A DNA stretch of 17,185 bases. It comes from JBCBZH01 sp039815415. Its GTDB lineage: Bacteria > Bacteroidota > Rhodothermia > Rhodothermales > Rubricoccaceae. The DNA lies in the NCBI GenBank assembly GCA_039815415.1, contig JBCBZH010000065.1, positions 1 to 17,185 of the forward strand. The letters run 5' to 3'. The notes beneath the pieces are model-generated. The model ran no database searches. It saw only the letters and a list, made by a program, of their open reading frames with translations, and was not told the DNA's origin. Shown piece after piece: positions 5,679 to 13,418 of this stretch (positions are counted from its first letter, which is position 1; each line of letters begins with the position of its first letter). Made by a program: the position numbers and the translations under genes.

Positions 5679-6737
5679 CTAGGCTTCCGTTCCGTCCGTG
5701 GGGGGCAGTTTGAAGTGCGCAGCCTCGAGCTTTGGATCCCGCTCCATCAACCGGGAGACGGCCTCTCGGGGTGAGATGTCTCCTGCCAAAATGTGAGCCA
5801 CGGCCTCCGTGATTGGCATCTCAACGCCCAATCGAGCTGCGAGCTGGCGGGTGGAGTCCGTTGTTCGGACGCCTTCCACCACCATTGTAGAGTCAGCGAG
5901 CGCATCGGCCACGGATCGCCCGGCCCCGATCTTCTCGCCGAACGCCCGGTTCCGGCTGTGCTGGCTGAAGCACGTCACCACGAGGTCGCCCAGGCCGGCC
6001 AGGCCAGCGAAGGTGTGCGGGTCGGCGCCCATCGCCAGCCCGAGGCGGGTGATCTCCGCCAGGCCACGTGTGACAGTTGCAGCCTTGGCATTGTCGCCCA
6101 GCCCGAGGCCATCCCCCATGCCCGCAGCCAAGGCAATCACGTTCTTGACCGACCCTGCGATTTCCACCCCAATGAGATCCGTGTTGGCGTAGACGCGCAG
6201 CGTCGGGCTCATAAAGGCATCGCGGACGCGTTTGGCCACCGCCTCATCCGGGAACGATGCCACCACTGTGGTGGGCCGCTCTCGTCCCACTTCCTCGGCG
6301 TGGCTGGGTCCGTAGAGAACACCAATCTGGATTGTGGGCACGTCTGGCAGCACCTCACGCAGAACGCCGGAGGTGGTCAGGAGCGTTTCGTTCTCGATGC
6401 CTTTCGCGACCGAAACCACCGTAACGCTCGCATCCGCCTGATCCGCCAATGCGTGCGTGACGCTTCGCACCGACTGGCTTGGGACCGCAACCACCCACAG
6501 CCAGGCACCCTCTACCGCCTCTGTAATGGTGGACGTGACCTGCACGGACTCCGGCACCTCAACATCTGGGAGATAACTCGCGTTGTGGCGGGTCTCCCGT
6601 ATCGTTCGTGCGGCATCCTCACGCCGAGCCCAGAGCATGACATCGCGTCCTTGCTTGGCGAGGCTGCACGCGAGGGCTGTGCCCCAACTGCCCGCACCGA
6701 GAACCGCAATTCGGCCCATGGTAGAAGTGGATTCCAT
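5679..6737 (-). CDS. gpsA: Glycerol-3-phosphate dehydrogenase [NAD(P)+]
   Basis: GpsA reduces dihydroxyacetone phosphate to sn-glycerol 3-phosphate for phospholipid synthesis in the cytoplasm. The Rossmann start IAVLGAGSWGTALA has GxGxxG at 14-19. Other family landmarks are VSVAKGIE around Lys112, YGPSHAEEV at 142-150, GSVKNVIALAAG with catalytic Lys198, GLAGLGDLVVTCFS with Asp251, and SRNR at 261-264. The 352-residue length is normal. The ATG at 6737 is used; an ATG six codons later (6719) would begin closer to the Rossmann strand and is an equal alternative. The gene follows purM by 32 bp and precedes the AlbA-type gene, suggesting one operon. Confidence 0.96.
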   Translation of the reverse strand: MESTSTMGRIAVLGAGSWGTALACSLAKQGRDVMLWARREDAARTIRETRHNASYLPDVEVPESVQVTSTITEAVEGAWLWVVAVPSQSVRSVTHALADQADASVTVVSVAKGIENETLLTTSGVLREVLPDVPTIQIGVLYGPSHAEEVGRERPTTVVASFPDEAVAKRVRDAFMSPTLRVYANTDLIGVEIAGSVKNVIALAAGMGDGLGLGDNAKAATVTRGLAEITRLGLAMGADPHTFAGLAGLGDLVVTCFSQHSRNRAFGEKIGAGRSVADALADSTMVVEGVRTTDSTRQLAARLGVEMPITEAVAHILAGDISPREAVSRLMERDPKLEAAHFKLPPTDGTEA

Positions 6738-6769
6738 GACGAAACGTACGCGTTGGCGAGGAGCGGGTG

Positions 6770-7774
6770 CTAGTCCGCCTGCACCACTCGGCCAATCTCG
6801 ATGGCGGGTTCGCCCAATGCACCCAGCACGGCCAGTGCCCGCGACTTGTTGGCCTCGGGCACGACGACGACCAGCCCGATGCCCAGGTTGAACGTCCGGC
6901 GCATATCCTCCTCAGGCACCTGGCCGATGTCCTGGATGAGGCGGAAGATCGGCGGGCGTCGCCAGGCATCCCAGGTCACTTCCAGCGCCAGCCCGTCGGG
7001 GAGGATGCGGTTGGTGTTGCCTACGAGGCCACCTCCCGTCACGTGCGAGAATCCCGCCGCGAGGTCTTCGGCGATGAGCGCCTGAATGGCGTCGAGATAG
7101 GACTTGTGGATGGTCAGCAGTACCTCCCCGACGGTCTGTCCGCCCAGCAGATCTGGCGTGTCGCCCGCGACGAATCGCTCGAACAGTACGTGCCGGGCCA
7201 GACTGTAGCCGTTGGTGTGAAGCCCTGTGGATGGCAACCCGATGAGCAGATCGCCGGCTCGAATCTCAGAGCCATCCACGATGGCGTCACGATCTACGAT
7301 GCCGACGATGGTCCCTGCCAGATCGTACTCACCCGTCCGGTAGAGGTCGGGCATCTCCGCGGTCTCTCCGCCGATCAGCGCGCAACCGTTCTCCTTGCAG
7401 GCCTCGGCGAACCCCTTCACGATGGCCTCCACCACATCCGGCACGATGGTGCCCGCCGCGAGGTAATCGAGGAAAAACAGAGGTCGCGCGCCACACACTG
7501 CGATGTCATTCACACAGTGGTTGACAAGGTCCTGCCCGACCGTGTCGTGCTTCCCCACGCGCTGCGCCACTTTCAGCTTGGTCCCCACACCGTCCATGGA
7601 AGACACCAGCACTGGATCCCGCATCGACTCTCCAGCCAATGAATACAGCCCACCGAACGCGCCGATGTCCGTCAAGACGCCCGGAGTGAATGTGCCACGC
7701 ACGTGGTCTCCGATTCGCCGGACGGACTCCTCGCCCGCGTCAATGTCTACACCAGCCTCTTTGTAGGTCGCCAT
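6770..7774 (-). CDS. purM: Phosphoribosylformylglycinamidine cyclo-ligase (AIR synthetase)
   Basis: PurM uses ATP to close the imidazole ring of FGAM, forming AIR, the fifth step of de novo purine synthesis. The 334-residue protein shows the family's motifs: DGVGTK at 61-66, NDIAVCGARPLFFLDY in the first domain, GGETAEMP at 135-142, GLHTNGYSLAR at 184-194 and HVTGGGLVGNTNRILP in the C-terminal domain. I chose the ATG at 7774, which begins MATYKEAGVDIDAG as in other PurM proteins; the frame runs upstream to a GTG at 7882 without resembling the family. It heads a minus-strand group with gpsA. PurN and PurH lie about 7 kb away on the other strand. Confidence 0.96.
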   Translation of the reverse strand: MATYKEAGVDIDAGEESVRRIGDHVRGTFTPGVLTDIGAFGGLYSLAGESMRDPVLVSSMDGVGTKLKVAQRVGKHDTVGQDLVNHCVNDIAVCGARPLFFLDYLAAGTIVPDVVEAIVKGFAEACKENGCALIGGETAEMPDLYRTGEYDLAGTIVGIVDRDAIVDGSEIRAGDLLIGLPSTGLHTNGYSLARHVLFERFVAGDTPDLLGGQTVGEVLLTIHKSYLDAIQALIAEDLAAGFSHVTGGGLVGNTNRILPDGLALEVTWDAWRRPPIFRLIQDIGQVPEEDMRRTFNLGIGLVVVVPEANKSRALAVLGALGEPAIEIGRVVQAD

Positions 7775-7912
7775 GCGTGAGCGCCCGGGGCGCCGAAGTG
7801 GGCTCTGAAGATACCGGGCGGGCGGGGTCAGATCTCCCTGAGTTGCCTCGGCCAAACCCGGATTCTCAAACAAGCCGTACACTTCTCTCCCACCTACTCT
7901 CAGCTCGTCTCC

Positions 7913-8317
7913 ATGCGCCTCGCACTCGTCGTCGTCTTCCTCGCCGCAGTCGTGTTCATTCTTCTTGCCACTCAGGAGGCCAACACCGCGACCTGGATTC
8001 CACTCGATCTGCCCTTCTCAAATCAGACCATCAGCAGCCCGTTGATCGGGTGGATCGGAGGCAGCTTCGGGATCGGTCTCTTGCTGGGCTACCTCGCCGC
8101 GCTGCCCGGCCGGTTTGGAGCGGCCCGAACGGCGAAGAAGGCACAGAAAGAACTGGCGAAGGTGGAGGCCTCACGCTCCGAAGCCGCTTCAGCGCGTGCC
8201 GCTGCGGCCTCCTCTCGCACTGGCGCTCCCACCAGCTCGTCCGACGCTGCCGAGATGCAACAGCTTGCGGATAAGGTCGCCGCCCGCACAGAGGCCACGG
8301 TCAAGCGCGACGCCTAG
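7913..8317 (+). CDS. Small LapA-domain (DUF1049-like) inner-membrane protein
   Basis: This 134-residue protein has two transmembrane segments (about 2-20 and 43-66). Between them is a short periplasmic loop containing the NTATWIPLDLPF pattern typical of LapA/DUF1049 domains, where a small aromatic-hydrophobic strand precedes the second helix. After GRF the protein continues as a long Ala/Glu/Lys/Arg-rich cytoplasmic tail (about 70-134), probably helical or coiled coil. In E. coli, LapA takes part with LapB in lipopolysaccharide assembly, but many small proteins of this domain class have no known role. It is transcribed divergently from purM across 138 bp and converges on the FG-GAP gene with 40 bp between the stops. 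No intrinsic terminator is visible in that gap. Confidence 0.72.
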   Translation: MRLALVVVFLAAVVFILLATQEANTATWIPLDLPFSNQTISSPLIGWIGGSFGIGLLLGYLAALPGRFGAARTAKKAQKELAKVEASRSEAASARAAAASSRTGAPTSSSDAAEMQQLADKVAARTEATVKRDA

Positions 8318-8357
8318 CGCTGCGTTCGCGCCGCCGCACTCCCACAGACTAGTGAGG

Positions 8358-10583
8358 TCAAATCCGTACCGCCGCGGCCATGGCAACGCGGCGGCCGGTC
8401 CGCAGTTGAACGAGGTATACACCTGACGGCACGCGCTCGCCGCTGGCGCTTCGGCCATCCCACTCGGTCTCCCGTCCCTTCACCTCGAGCTGGCGAACGG
8501 ACCGCCCCTGGGCATCGTATACCACGAGGTCTCCCTCAGTGGCGTTTGGCGTCCGAACCGTGATCGAACCCGATGAGGGGTTTGGGAAGACCTGAAGGCC
8601 GAAGTTGCTCGGAATCGCGGCTGGATCGGCGGACGAAGTTCCGTCGCCCTGAGCCCAGTAGAGCAGCCCCCCCGCATTGGAGCCCGCCACCAGCTCGACC
8701 CGGTCATCCCCGACGAGATCGACCAGGACGGGGACCACGCGACGGCGGCTCGTCTGCAACGCGCCGGCCTCCTGGAACGACGGTGCCTGCGACGTTCCCA
8801 CATTGCGGTAAATGAGAATGGGGCCAATGGCCGTTCCGATCATCAGATCGAGGTCGCCGTCGCCGTCGATATCGGCGAGGGTGGGCGCGGAATCTTCCCC
8901 GACGTCCTCGGGAAGCCCGATGGCTTGGCCGTACGTGAGATCCTCGGCCAGTGGCGTCCCGTTCGCTTCGGCGCCGAACGCGATGTCCTGGACTGAGCCG
9001 GTGTTGCGATAGACCCGCACCCGCCCACTGGACGCGCCGGTAACCAGGTCGAGGTCCCCGTCGCCATCGATGTCGCCCATGGTGGCTCGCGCGTACTGCC
9101 CTGTATCGACGCCCTGAAAGCGCTCATCCGTTGGTACGGGGCTGAACTGCGGCGAGCTGGCGTTGCCCGTGTTCTCGATGTAGGCGAACCGTCCATTGAA
9201 GCCTCCTACCAACAGATCGAGATCTCCATCAGCGTCCAGGTCTTCGAGCAAAGGTGCATACCCTCCGAAGTCGTAATCCAGTCCAATCCAGCGCTCCGCC
9301 TCCACTCGGAAAGACGGTGCCTCCGCCGTTCCCTCATTACGCACCAGGGTGAGCACAGCGGACGTCTGCCCGTCGACCGCGGCCTCGTTTCCCACTACCA
9401 TGTCGAGATCGCCATCGCCATCCAGATCTCCGAACGCCGCTGTGGAGCGGGCGCCGACATCGAAGGTCTGGATTAACCGTGAGGTCTGAAGCTCGAAGTC
9501 TGGGTCCGAAGCCGTCCCCTTGTTCTCGTACTTGATGAGGTTGTCTGTGACGGATTCGGCTGCAAAGCAGAGGCCGCGAAGCACCCCGACCATCAGATCC
9601 AGGTCTCCGTCGCCATCGGCATCGCCGAACGTGGAGGCGTTGTAGCCACCCGACAGCAGCGGCTCTGCGACCGGGAAGCTCTCGCTCTCCAGCACGTAAT
9701 TCGGGCTGGTGGAAGTGCCTGCGTTACGGAAGTAGAAGAGACTCTGCGCGAAGAAGTCGCCCCAGAACAGCTCTGGCGCGTCATCCCCGTCCAGATCTGG
9801 CAGTGAGATGGCGTTGGCGCCGTGACGCTGCTGCACATCTGTCCCATTCGGCCCACGGCCCGGCGTGGTCAGGGTCGGTGGACGGGCGGTGGTACACGAG
9901 GGACTGTCTTCGTAGATCGCAATGTCCTGAAAGGTGTCGGTGACGAACTCGAAAAGCGGGTGTCCATCCTCTCCCATGCCGACGTTCTGGTACAGCGTGA
10001 TGGTGCCGAGGTCGGCTTTGCCCGCCAGCAGATCCAAGTCGCCATCGCCATCAATGTCTGCCAGAGCGGGCTGGCTTGAGTCCTCGATGCGCACCGGCTC
10101 GTCCGCGACATCCACCAGTTCGTCGGCCGACAGCTCAAACTCCGGCGCCTCGGCTGTCCCCACGTTGCGCCAGTGCATGACCCGGCCCGGCTGCCCCCGC
10201 ACCAGCAAATCCTCATCGCCGTCCTGGTCCAGGTCGCCAAACGTGGCCCACGTGTTCGGCGTGACGCCTCCAAGCCGATGATCCTTGAGGCGCCACACGC
10301 CGTCTTCGAGAGCATACATCTGCAGCCCCGCTCCACCGGCATTGATCACCAGCTCGGCCGTTTCATCACCGATCAGGTTCACGAGGGCAGGCTTCGGTTC
10401 CAGCACGCCACCCACGAACGGATCGGGGAAGGCGGAACCCGACAGGCTCGCGAACGGGAACGGGTCCGCATCCTGCTGGAAGGACTGCGCGCTGGCGGTG
10501 GCGGTCAGAACGAGTGCACAGACGAGAAATCGAAGCACTGAACGAAGAGGCTGGATGAACAGAAACGGTGCAGCCCAACTCAT
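8358..10583 (-). CDS. Secreted FG-GAP/VCBS-repeat protein with T9SS type A sorting domain
   Basis: The product is about 741 residues and extracellular. A signal peptide (about 1-32, ending TASAQ) is followed by an FG-GAP beta-propeller region with at least seven calcium-loop motifs of the form DxDxDGDxDL (such as DIDGDGDLDLLAG and DLDADGDLDLLVGG), each followed by a YRNVG- or YENTG-like strand. Two isolated cysteines (in DSPSCTT and RGLCFAA) lie in inserts and could pair. The last 80 residues form a T9SS type A sorting domain: VFPNPSSGSITV, LVVYDAQGRSV, then GVYLVQLRTGRR. T9SS would export the protein and remove this tail at the surface. The ATG at 10583 is the only Met near the signal peptide. 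It is the last of four envelope genes on this strand. Ligand and function are unknown. Confidence 0.88.
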   Translation of the reverse strand: MSWAAPFLFIQPLRSVLRFLVCALVLTATASAQSFQQDADPFPFASLSGSAFPDPFVGGVLEPKPALVNLIGDETAELVINAGGAGLQMYALEDGVWRLKDHRLGGVTPNTWATFGDLDQDGDEDLLVRGQPGRVMHWRNVGTAEAPEFELSADELVDVADEPVRIEDSSQPALADIDGDGDLDLLAGKADLGTITLYQNVGMGEDGHPLFEFVTDTFQDIAIYEDSPSCTTARPPTLTTPGRGPNGTDVQQRHGANAISLPDLDGDDAPELFWGDFFAQSLFYFRNAGTSTSPNYVLESESFPVAEPLLSGGYNASTFGDADGDGDLDLMVGVLRGLCFAAESVTDNLIKYENKGTASDPDFELQTSRLIQTFDVGARSTAAFGDLDGDGDLDMVVGNEAAVDGQTSAVLTLVRNEGTAEAPSFRVEAERWIGLDYDFGGYAPLLEDLDADGDLDLLVGGFNGRFAYIENTGNASSPQFSPVPTDERFQGVDTGQYARATMGDIDGDGDLDLVTGASSGRVRVYRNTGSVQDIAFGAEANGTPLAEDLTYGQAIGLPEDVGEDSAPTLADIDGDGDLDLMIGTAIGPILIYRNVGTSQAPSFQEAGALQTSRRRVVPVLVDLVGDDRVELVAGSNAGGLLYWAQGDGTSSADPAAIPSNFGLQVFPNPSSGSITVRTPNATEGDLVVYDAQGRSVRQLEVKGRETEWDGRSASGERVPSGVYLVQLRTGRRVAMAAAVRI

Positions 10584-10630
10584 CACAGTCGCCGGAGAGC
10601 AAAGGCGAGCTGGCGGTGGGCGACCTGCGC

Positions 10631-10659
10631 GGCAGCCCCGCAACGCGTACGGGGCTGCC
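10631..10659. other. 10-bp-stem hairpin in the spacer upstream of the FG-GAP gene
   Basis: GGCAGCCCCG at 10631-10640 pairs with CGGGGCTGCC at 10650-10659 around a 9-base loop. It lies between the YVTN lipoprotein stop (10700) and the FG-GAP start (10583). No U tract follows on the minus strand, so simple termination is unlikely. RNA processing or partial attenuation is possible. Confidence 0.5.
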
Positions 10660-10663
10660 TCAG

Positions 10664-10688
10664 ATCCAGCGCAGCAGAAACGCTGGAT
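10664..10688. other. Second hairpin, 8-bp stem, in the same spacer
   Basis: ATCCAGCG at 10664-10671 pairs with CGCTGGAT at 10681-10688 around a 9-base loop. It begins 12 bases after the YVTN lipoprotein stop and is immediately next to the 10-bp-stem hairpin, so the transcript can fold into two consecutive stem-loops between the two cistrons. Confidence 0.45.
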
Positions 10689-10699
10689 GTTGTGAATGT

Positions 10700-12247
10700 C
10701 TATGGGATCCGCACAGCCGAGAGCCCCGAGGACCAGCGTCCCTGTTGGATCACATCGAGGATGGCGCCCGTCTGGGTGTCAATGGCGACGAGCGGCGAGT
10801 ACATATCCGCCGGCTCGGGCGACCCGTCCTCCATCACGAATCGGAGCGGGGCCTGATAGAGCGCATCGCCAGTCATCATCAGGTTGCGGTTCGCCACGAA
10901 CAGCACGCGGCCATCAGCGGTGAGGGCTGCGCCGTGTGGCTGACTGAACACCTCGGAGCCATTCTCCGGGTTCTCCACCGTCCGCGTCACTGCGCCGGAC
11001 GCCAGATCGACGAACGACACGGAGTTGGACAGGCGGTTGGGGACGTAGACCGTCTCATCGTCCGGAGAAATCACTGGGTGCCAGGGCTGCTGGCCCACGG
11101 CAATGCGGTCCCGCACGCTCACAGAGGGCGCATTTGGGTCGATGTCGATCACGAACAGCTCACCGGAGAGCTGCGAGGTCAGCACGGCGGCCCGGCTGTC
11201 GGACGTGACCGCAAACTGGACGAACGCCAGCCCGTTCTCGACCGGCGCGCGAGCGACCACATCCTGCGTCGCAGCATCGTACATACGCACCTCATTGGGC
11301 GAGGACAACCCGGCGCTCAGGACGTGGCGTCCGTCCGGCGTGGCCTCGACGGCGTGCGGGTGGTACGGCGGCGTGGCCACCACATCGAACGTCAGCGAAC
11401 TGAGGTTGGTGAACTGGCCGATGCCGTTGGATGTGGCCGATGCAGAGAACGAGCGCCCCGAGTACAGCCGGCCGCCGACTGGATCCAGAGACAGCATCCC
11501 CGGCTTCTCAAACTCATCGTGGTTCGTCGAGTTGGCGAGCAGGTACGAGCTGTCGGCGGGATCGGTCTCAAGAGATCCGGACAGGCGCAGGACGGCCCCG
11601 CCGCCGCTGCCGCCAGAGATCAGCGCCACGTACCATGCGCTGCCGTCCGGCTCTACAACCACGTGGTGCGGCTTGGCATCAGCAGGCTGGTCGAGATCTT
11701 CGAAGTAGACGTGCCGGATGGTCCGCATCTGGTCCGTGTCCACGATGGCGACCCGACCGGCAAGCTGGTTGCAGACGTAGAGCAGGTTCTTGGAGTCGGC
11801 GTAGGCAGGCGTACCATCGCTATCTGGCGCCCCGGCCTCGATCCAACGCGTCAGGAAACGAACTTCATCCTCGTCAAGTTGGGCGAGGTTCGGGTATGGG
11901 TTGGTGAGTTCGTCCACGAGCGTTTCCGTCGCGAGACGAATCATCGGGCTGGTGGCATCGAACGGCACGATGGTCTTACCCCATTCGGAGCCAAACACGT
12001 CGTCGTGATCGTAGTCCGTAGGCGACGCCGCCCCAGCGCCCGCGGCACCGAACACGTTGCGCGCAGCGAGAAGAGGACGAACGTGATCGTCATAATCGAC
12101 GGACGTGAGTGCATCATAGTCGACCGTCGACGGATCGAATGGCGTGGTCGTGATGGGCTTCGACGAGTCGCAGCCGTAGAGGAACAGGCCCAGGACGAGG
12201 GCAGGGAGAACGCGAAGGGCGGCCATGAGGGTGAGAGAGTGAGACAT
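10700..12247 (-). CDS. Lipoprotein: haem-less cytochrome-c-like domain fused to a YVTN/YncE-type beta-propeller
   Basis: This 515-residue lipoprotein has signal MSHSLTLMAALRVLPALVLG and lipobox FLYGC, with Cys26 lipidated. Residues 53-141 follow the layout of planctomycete-type cytochrome c domains: DDHVRPLLAAR, VPFDATSPMIRL, then DEDEVRFLTRWIEAGAP. The CxxCH haem site is replaced by NVFGAA, and the usual MPP ligand region reads NPYP. From about 150 to the end it is a YVTN-family propeller (LLYVCNQLAGRVAIVD, PHHVVVEPDG, HPHAVEATPDGRHVLSAG, VYVPNRLSNSVSFVD). The ATG at 12226 would also give a good lipoprotein signal. It lies 83 bp downstream of a Met-rich barrel gene and 116 bp before the FG-GAP gene, probably in one operon. 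The fold calls are good. The function is unknown; surface sensing or binding is a guess. Confidence 0.82.
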   Translation of the reverse strand: MSHSLTLMAALRVLPALVLGLFLYGCDSSKPITTTPFDPSTVDYDALTSVDYDDHVRPLLAARNVFGAAGAGAASPTDYDHDDVFGSEWGKTIVPFDATSPMIRLATETLVDELTNPYPNLAQLDEDEVRFLTRWIEAGAPDSDGTPAYADSKNLLYVCNQLAGRVAIVDTDQMRTIRHVYFEDLDQPADAKPHHVVVEPDGSAWYVALISGGSGGGAVLRLSGSLETDPADSSYLLANSTNHDEFEKPGMLSLDPVGGRLYSGRSFSASATSNGIGQFTNLSSLTFDVVATPPYHPHAVEATPDGRHVLSAGLSSPNEVRMYDAATQDVVARAPVENGLAFVQFAVTSDSRAAVLTSQLSGELFVIDIDPNAPSVSVRDRIAVGQQPWHPVISPDDETVYVPNRLSNSVSFVDLASGAVTRTVENPENGSEVFSQPHGAALTADGRVLFVANRNLMMTGDALYQAPLRFVMEDGSPEPADMYSPLVAIDTQTGAILDVIQQGRWSSGLSAVRIP

Positions 12248-12330
12248 CGACAGAAGCGCCAGGGATAAGATCGGACACGAGCGAGCGTCAACGGCAGCAA
12301 ACGCCTTGAAGCTCAGGGGAAACACGGCGA

Positions 12331-13362
12331 CTAGAAGTCCAGCGCATACTGAGCTCCAACGGTCAGCACGAGGTCGGTCTCGAGCTGAGGGCCAGACAGC
12401 CGCTGGTACACGGGCACAGCGGCCTCGGCCGCCACACGGAGGCCATTCAGTGGCAGGACGGCATTCACGCCCACACCGAGGTCCAGGCGCTCGCCAGCTC
12501 GTAGCTCCGGGAAGACGGTGGGGACCATGCGCATGGCGACCGCAGCGCCGTAGACAGGGTCCTGACCGCTGATGTTATCCCACGCCGAACCGGTCAGACG
12601 GACCGAGCCGCTCAGTGTCTCCGAGATCAGAACGGACGCCCACCCGGTCGCCTCCCCTCGGTTGCCGAGCGTGTAGCCCCGCGAGTTTTCACCAAGACGA
12701 ACGACCCCACTGCCCTGGACGCCCCACCCAAACCGGTCGGACTGGCCCAGGTAGGTCACGCTCGGAAGTACATCTACAGTCCCGCTGCCGATCTGCATCG
12801 GGTACGGAAGTTGGGATTCGTTGGGCGCGCTGGCGGGCGTGACATCGGCTTGCTCGATGGATCCAGTAGGCAGACTGGCGCCGAGCGCCACGTGCGCGCG
12901 GTTCCGCCCAAACTCCGCCAGCTTGATGAGTGTGGACACCTTGACATCACCAAGCCCGCTGGACTCCGTCGTGAACTCGCCCCCGGCTCGTGTCTGATGC
13001 TCCATGCGCATCTGGACGAAGGGGACCATCGCCATCAACGTGACCCGATCCACTGGCGCCACCATGGCTCCGAGCATGTGCATCGTCATCGGCATCTCGG
13101 TCGGCGTGATGACAAAGTTCTGGCCGCCGGGAGCGACGACGTTCGCATCGTCCACCGGGTCGGTGCCCACGCGGCTTCCAGCCATATCCATCTGCATGAA
13201 TCGGTAGCTGAACATGGCCTCTCGGGCCTCGTGGATATGGTCTCCCATGACCCCGATGGGAGCATGCCCATCAGGGCGCGCGGAGGTCCAGGGTTGCGCG
13301 AGCGTCGGAGCGCTGGCAAGCGCGAGGAGAGCCATGAGGAGGCTCACAGACAGACGTGACAT
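12331..13362 (-). CDS. Methionine/histidine-rich outer-membrane transporter-like barrel (MetA-pathway/PF13557-like)
   Basis: The protein has 343 residues with signal peptide cleavage probably at TLA|Q (22|23) and a barrel-type C-terminus (VGAQYALDF). It matches a widespread family annotated only as 'transporter'. Its signature is GVMGDHIHEAREAMFSYRFM near 37-56, then PTEMPMTMHMLGAM (87-100) and TESSGLGDVK further on. About 14 methionines lie between residues 39 and 120, with His42, His44, His95 and His122, a composition suggesting contact with a soft metal such as Cu(I). That is inference and no metal has been shown here. The gene sits between a gene for a small protein of a family often seen near metal genes and the YVTN lipoprotein gene, with short gaps (56 and 83 bp), indicating an operon. 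Confidence 0.75.
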   Translation of the reverse strand: MSRLSVSLLMALLALASAPTLAQPWTSARPDGHAPIGVMGDHIHEAREAMFSYRFMQMDMAGSRVGTDPVDDANVVAPGGQNFVITPTEMPMTMHMLGAMVAPVDRVTLMAMVPFVQMRMEHQTRAGGEFTTESSGLGDVKVSTLIKLAEFGRNRAHVALGASLPTGSIEQADVTPASAPNESQLPYPMQIGSGTVDVLPSVTYLGQSDRFGWGVQGSGVVRLGENSRGYTLGNRGEATGWASVLISETLSGSVRLTGSAWDNISGQDPVYGAAVAMRMVPTVFPELRAGERLDLGVGVNAVLPLNGLRVAAEAAVPVYQRLSGPQLETDLVLTVGAQYALDF

Positions 13363-13418
13363 GGTGCAGAGAATGGAATGGGGTCCGGCGCGAATCGCCC
13401 GACCGTTTCTGGCAAACG

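Noticed and set aside
5793..7642. Long plus-strand open frames opposite gpsA and purM
   Set aside because: Both underlying minus-strand genes are certain by motif; the antisense translations show no family features.
7775..7912. Riboswitch or purine-box control ahead of purM or the LapA-domain gene
   Set aside because: No recognisable purine riboswitch core or conserved promoter boxes could be found in the 138-bp divergent gap.
8318..8357. Possible bidirectional terminator between the LapA-domain and FG-GAP genes
   Set aside because: The 40-bp gap has only short GC matches and no convincing stem with a U tract.
8838..10240. Regularly spaced similar DNA blocks (GCCGTCGCCATCGAT-like)
   Set aside because: They encode the calcium loops of successive FG-GAP repeats. 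Spacing and spacers are protein-coding and irregular, so this is not a CRISPR array.
10568..12268. 566-codon open frame on the plus strand
   Set aside because: It is antisense to the YVTN lipoprotein and extends into the spacer. Its translation is Arg/Gly/His/Val-rich with no domain, as expected opposite a GC-rich gene.
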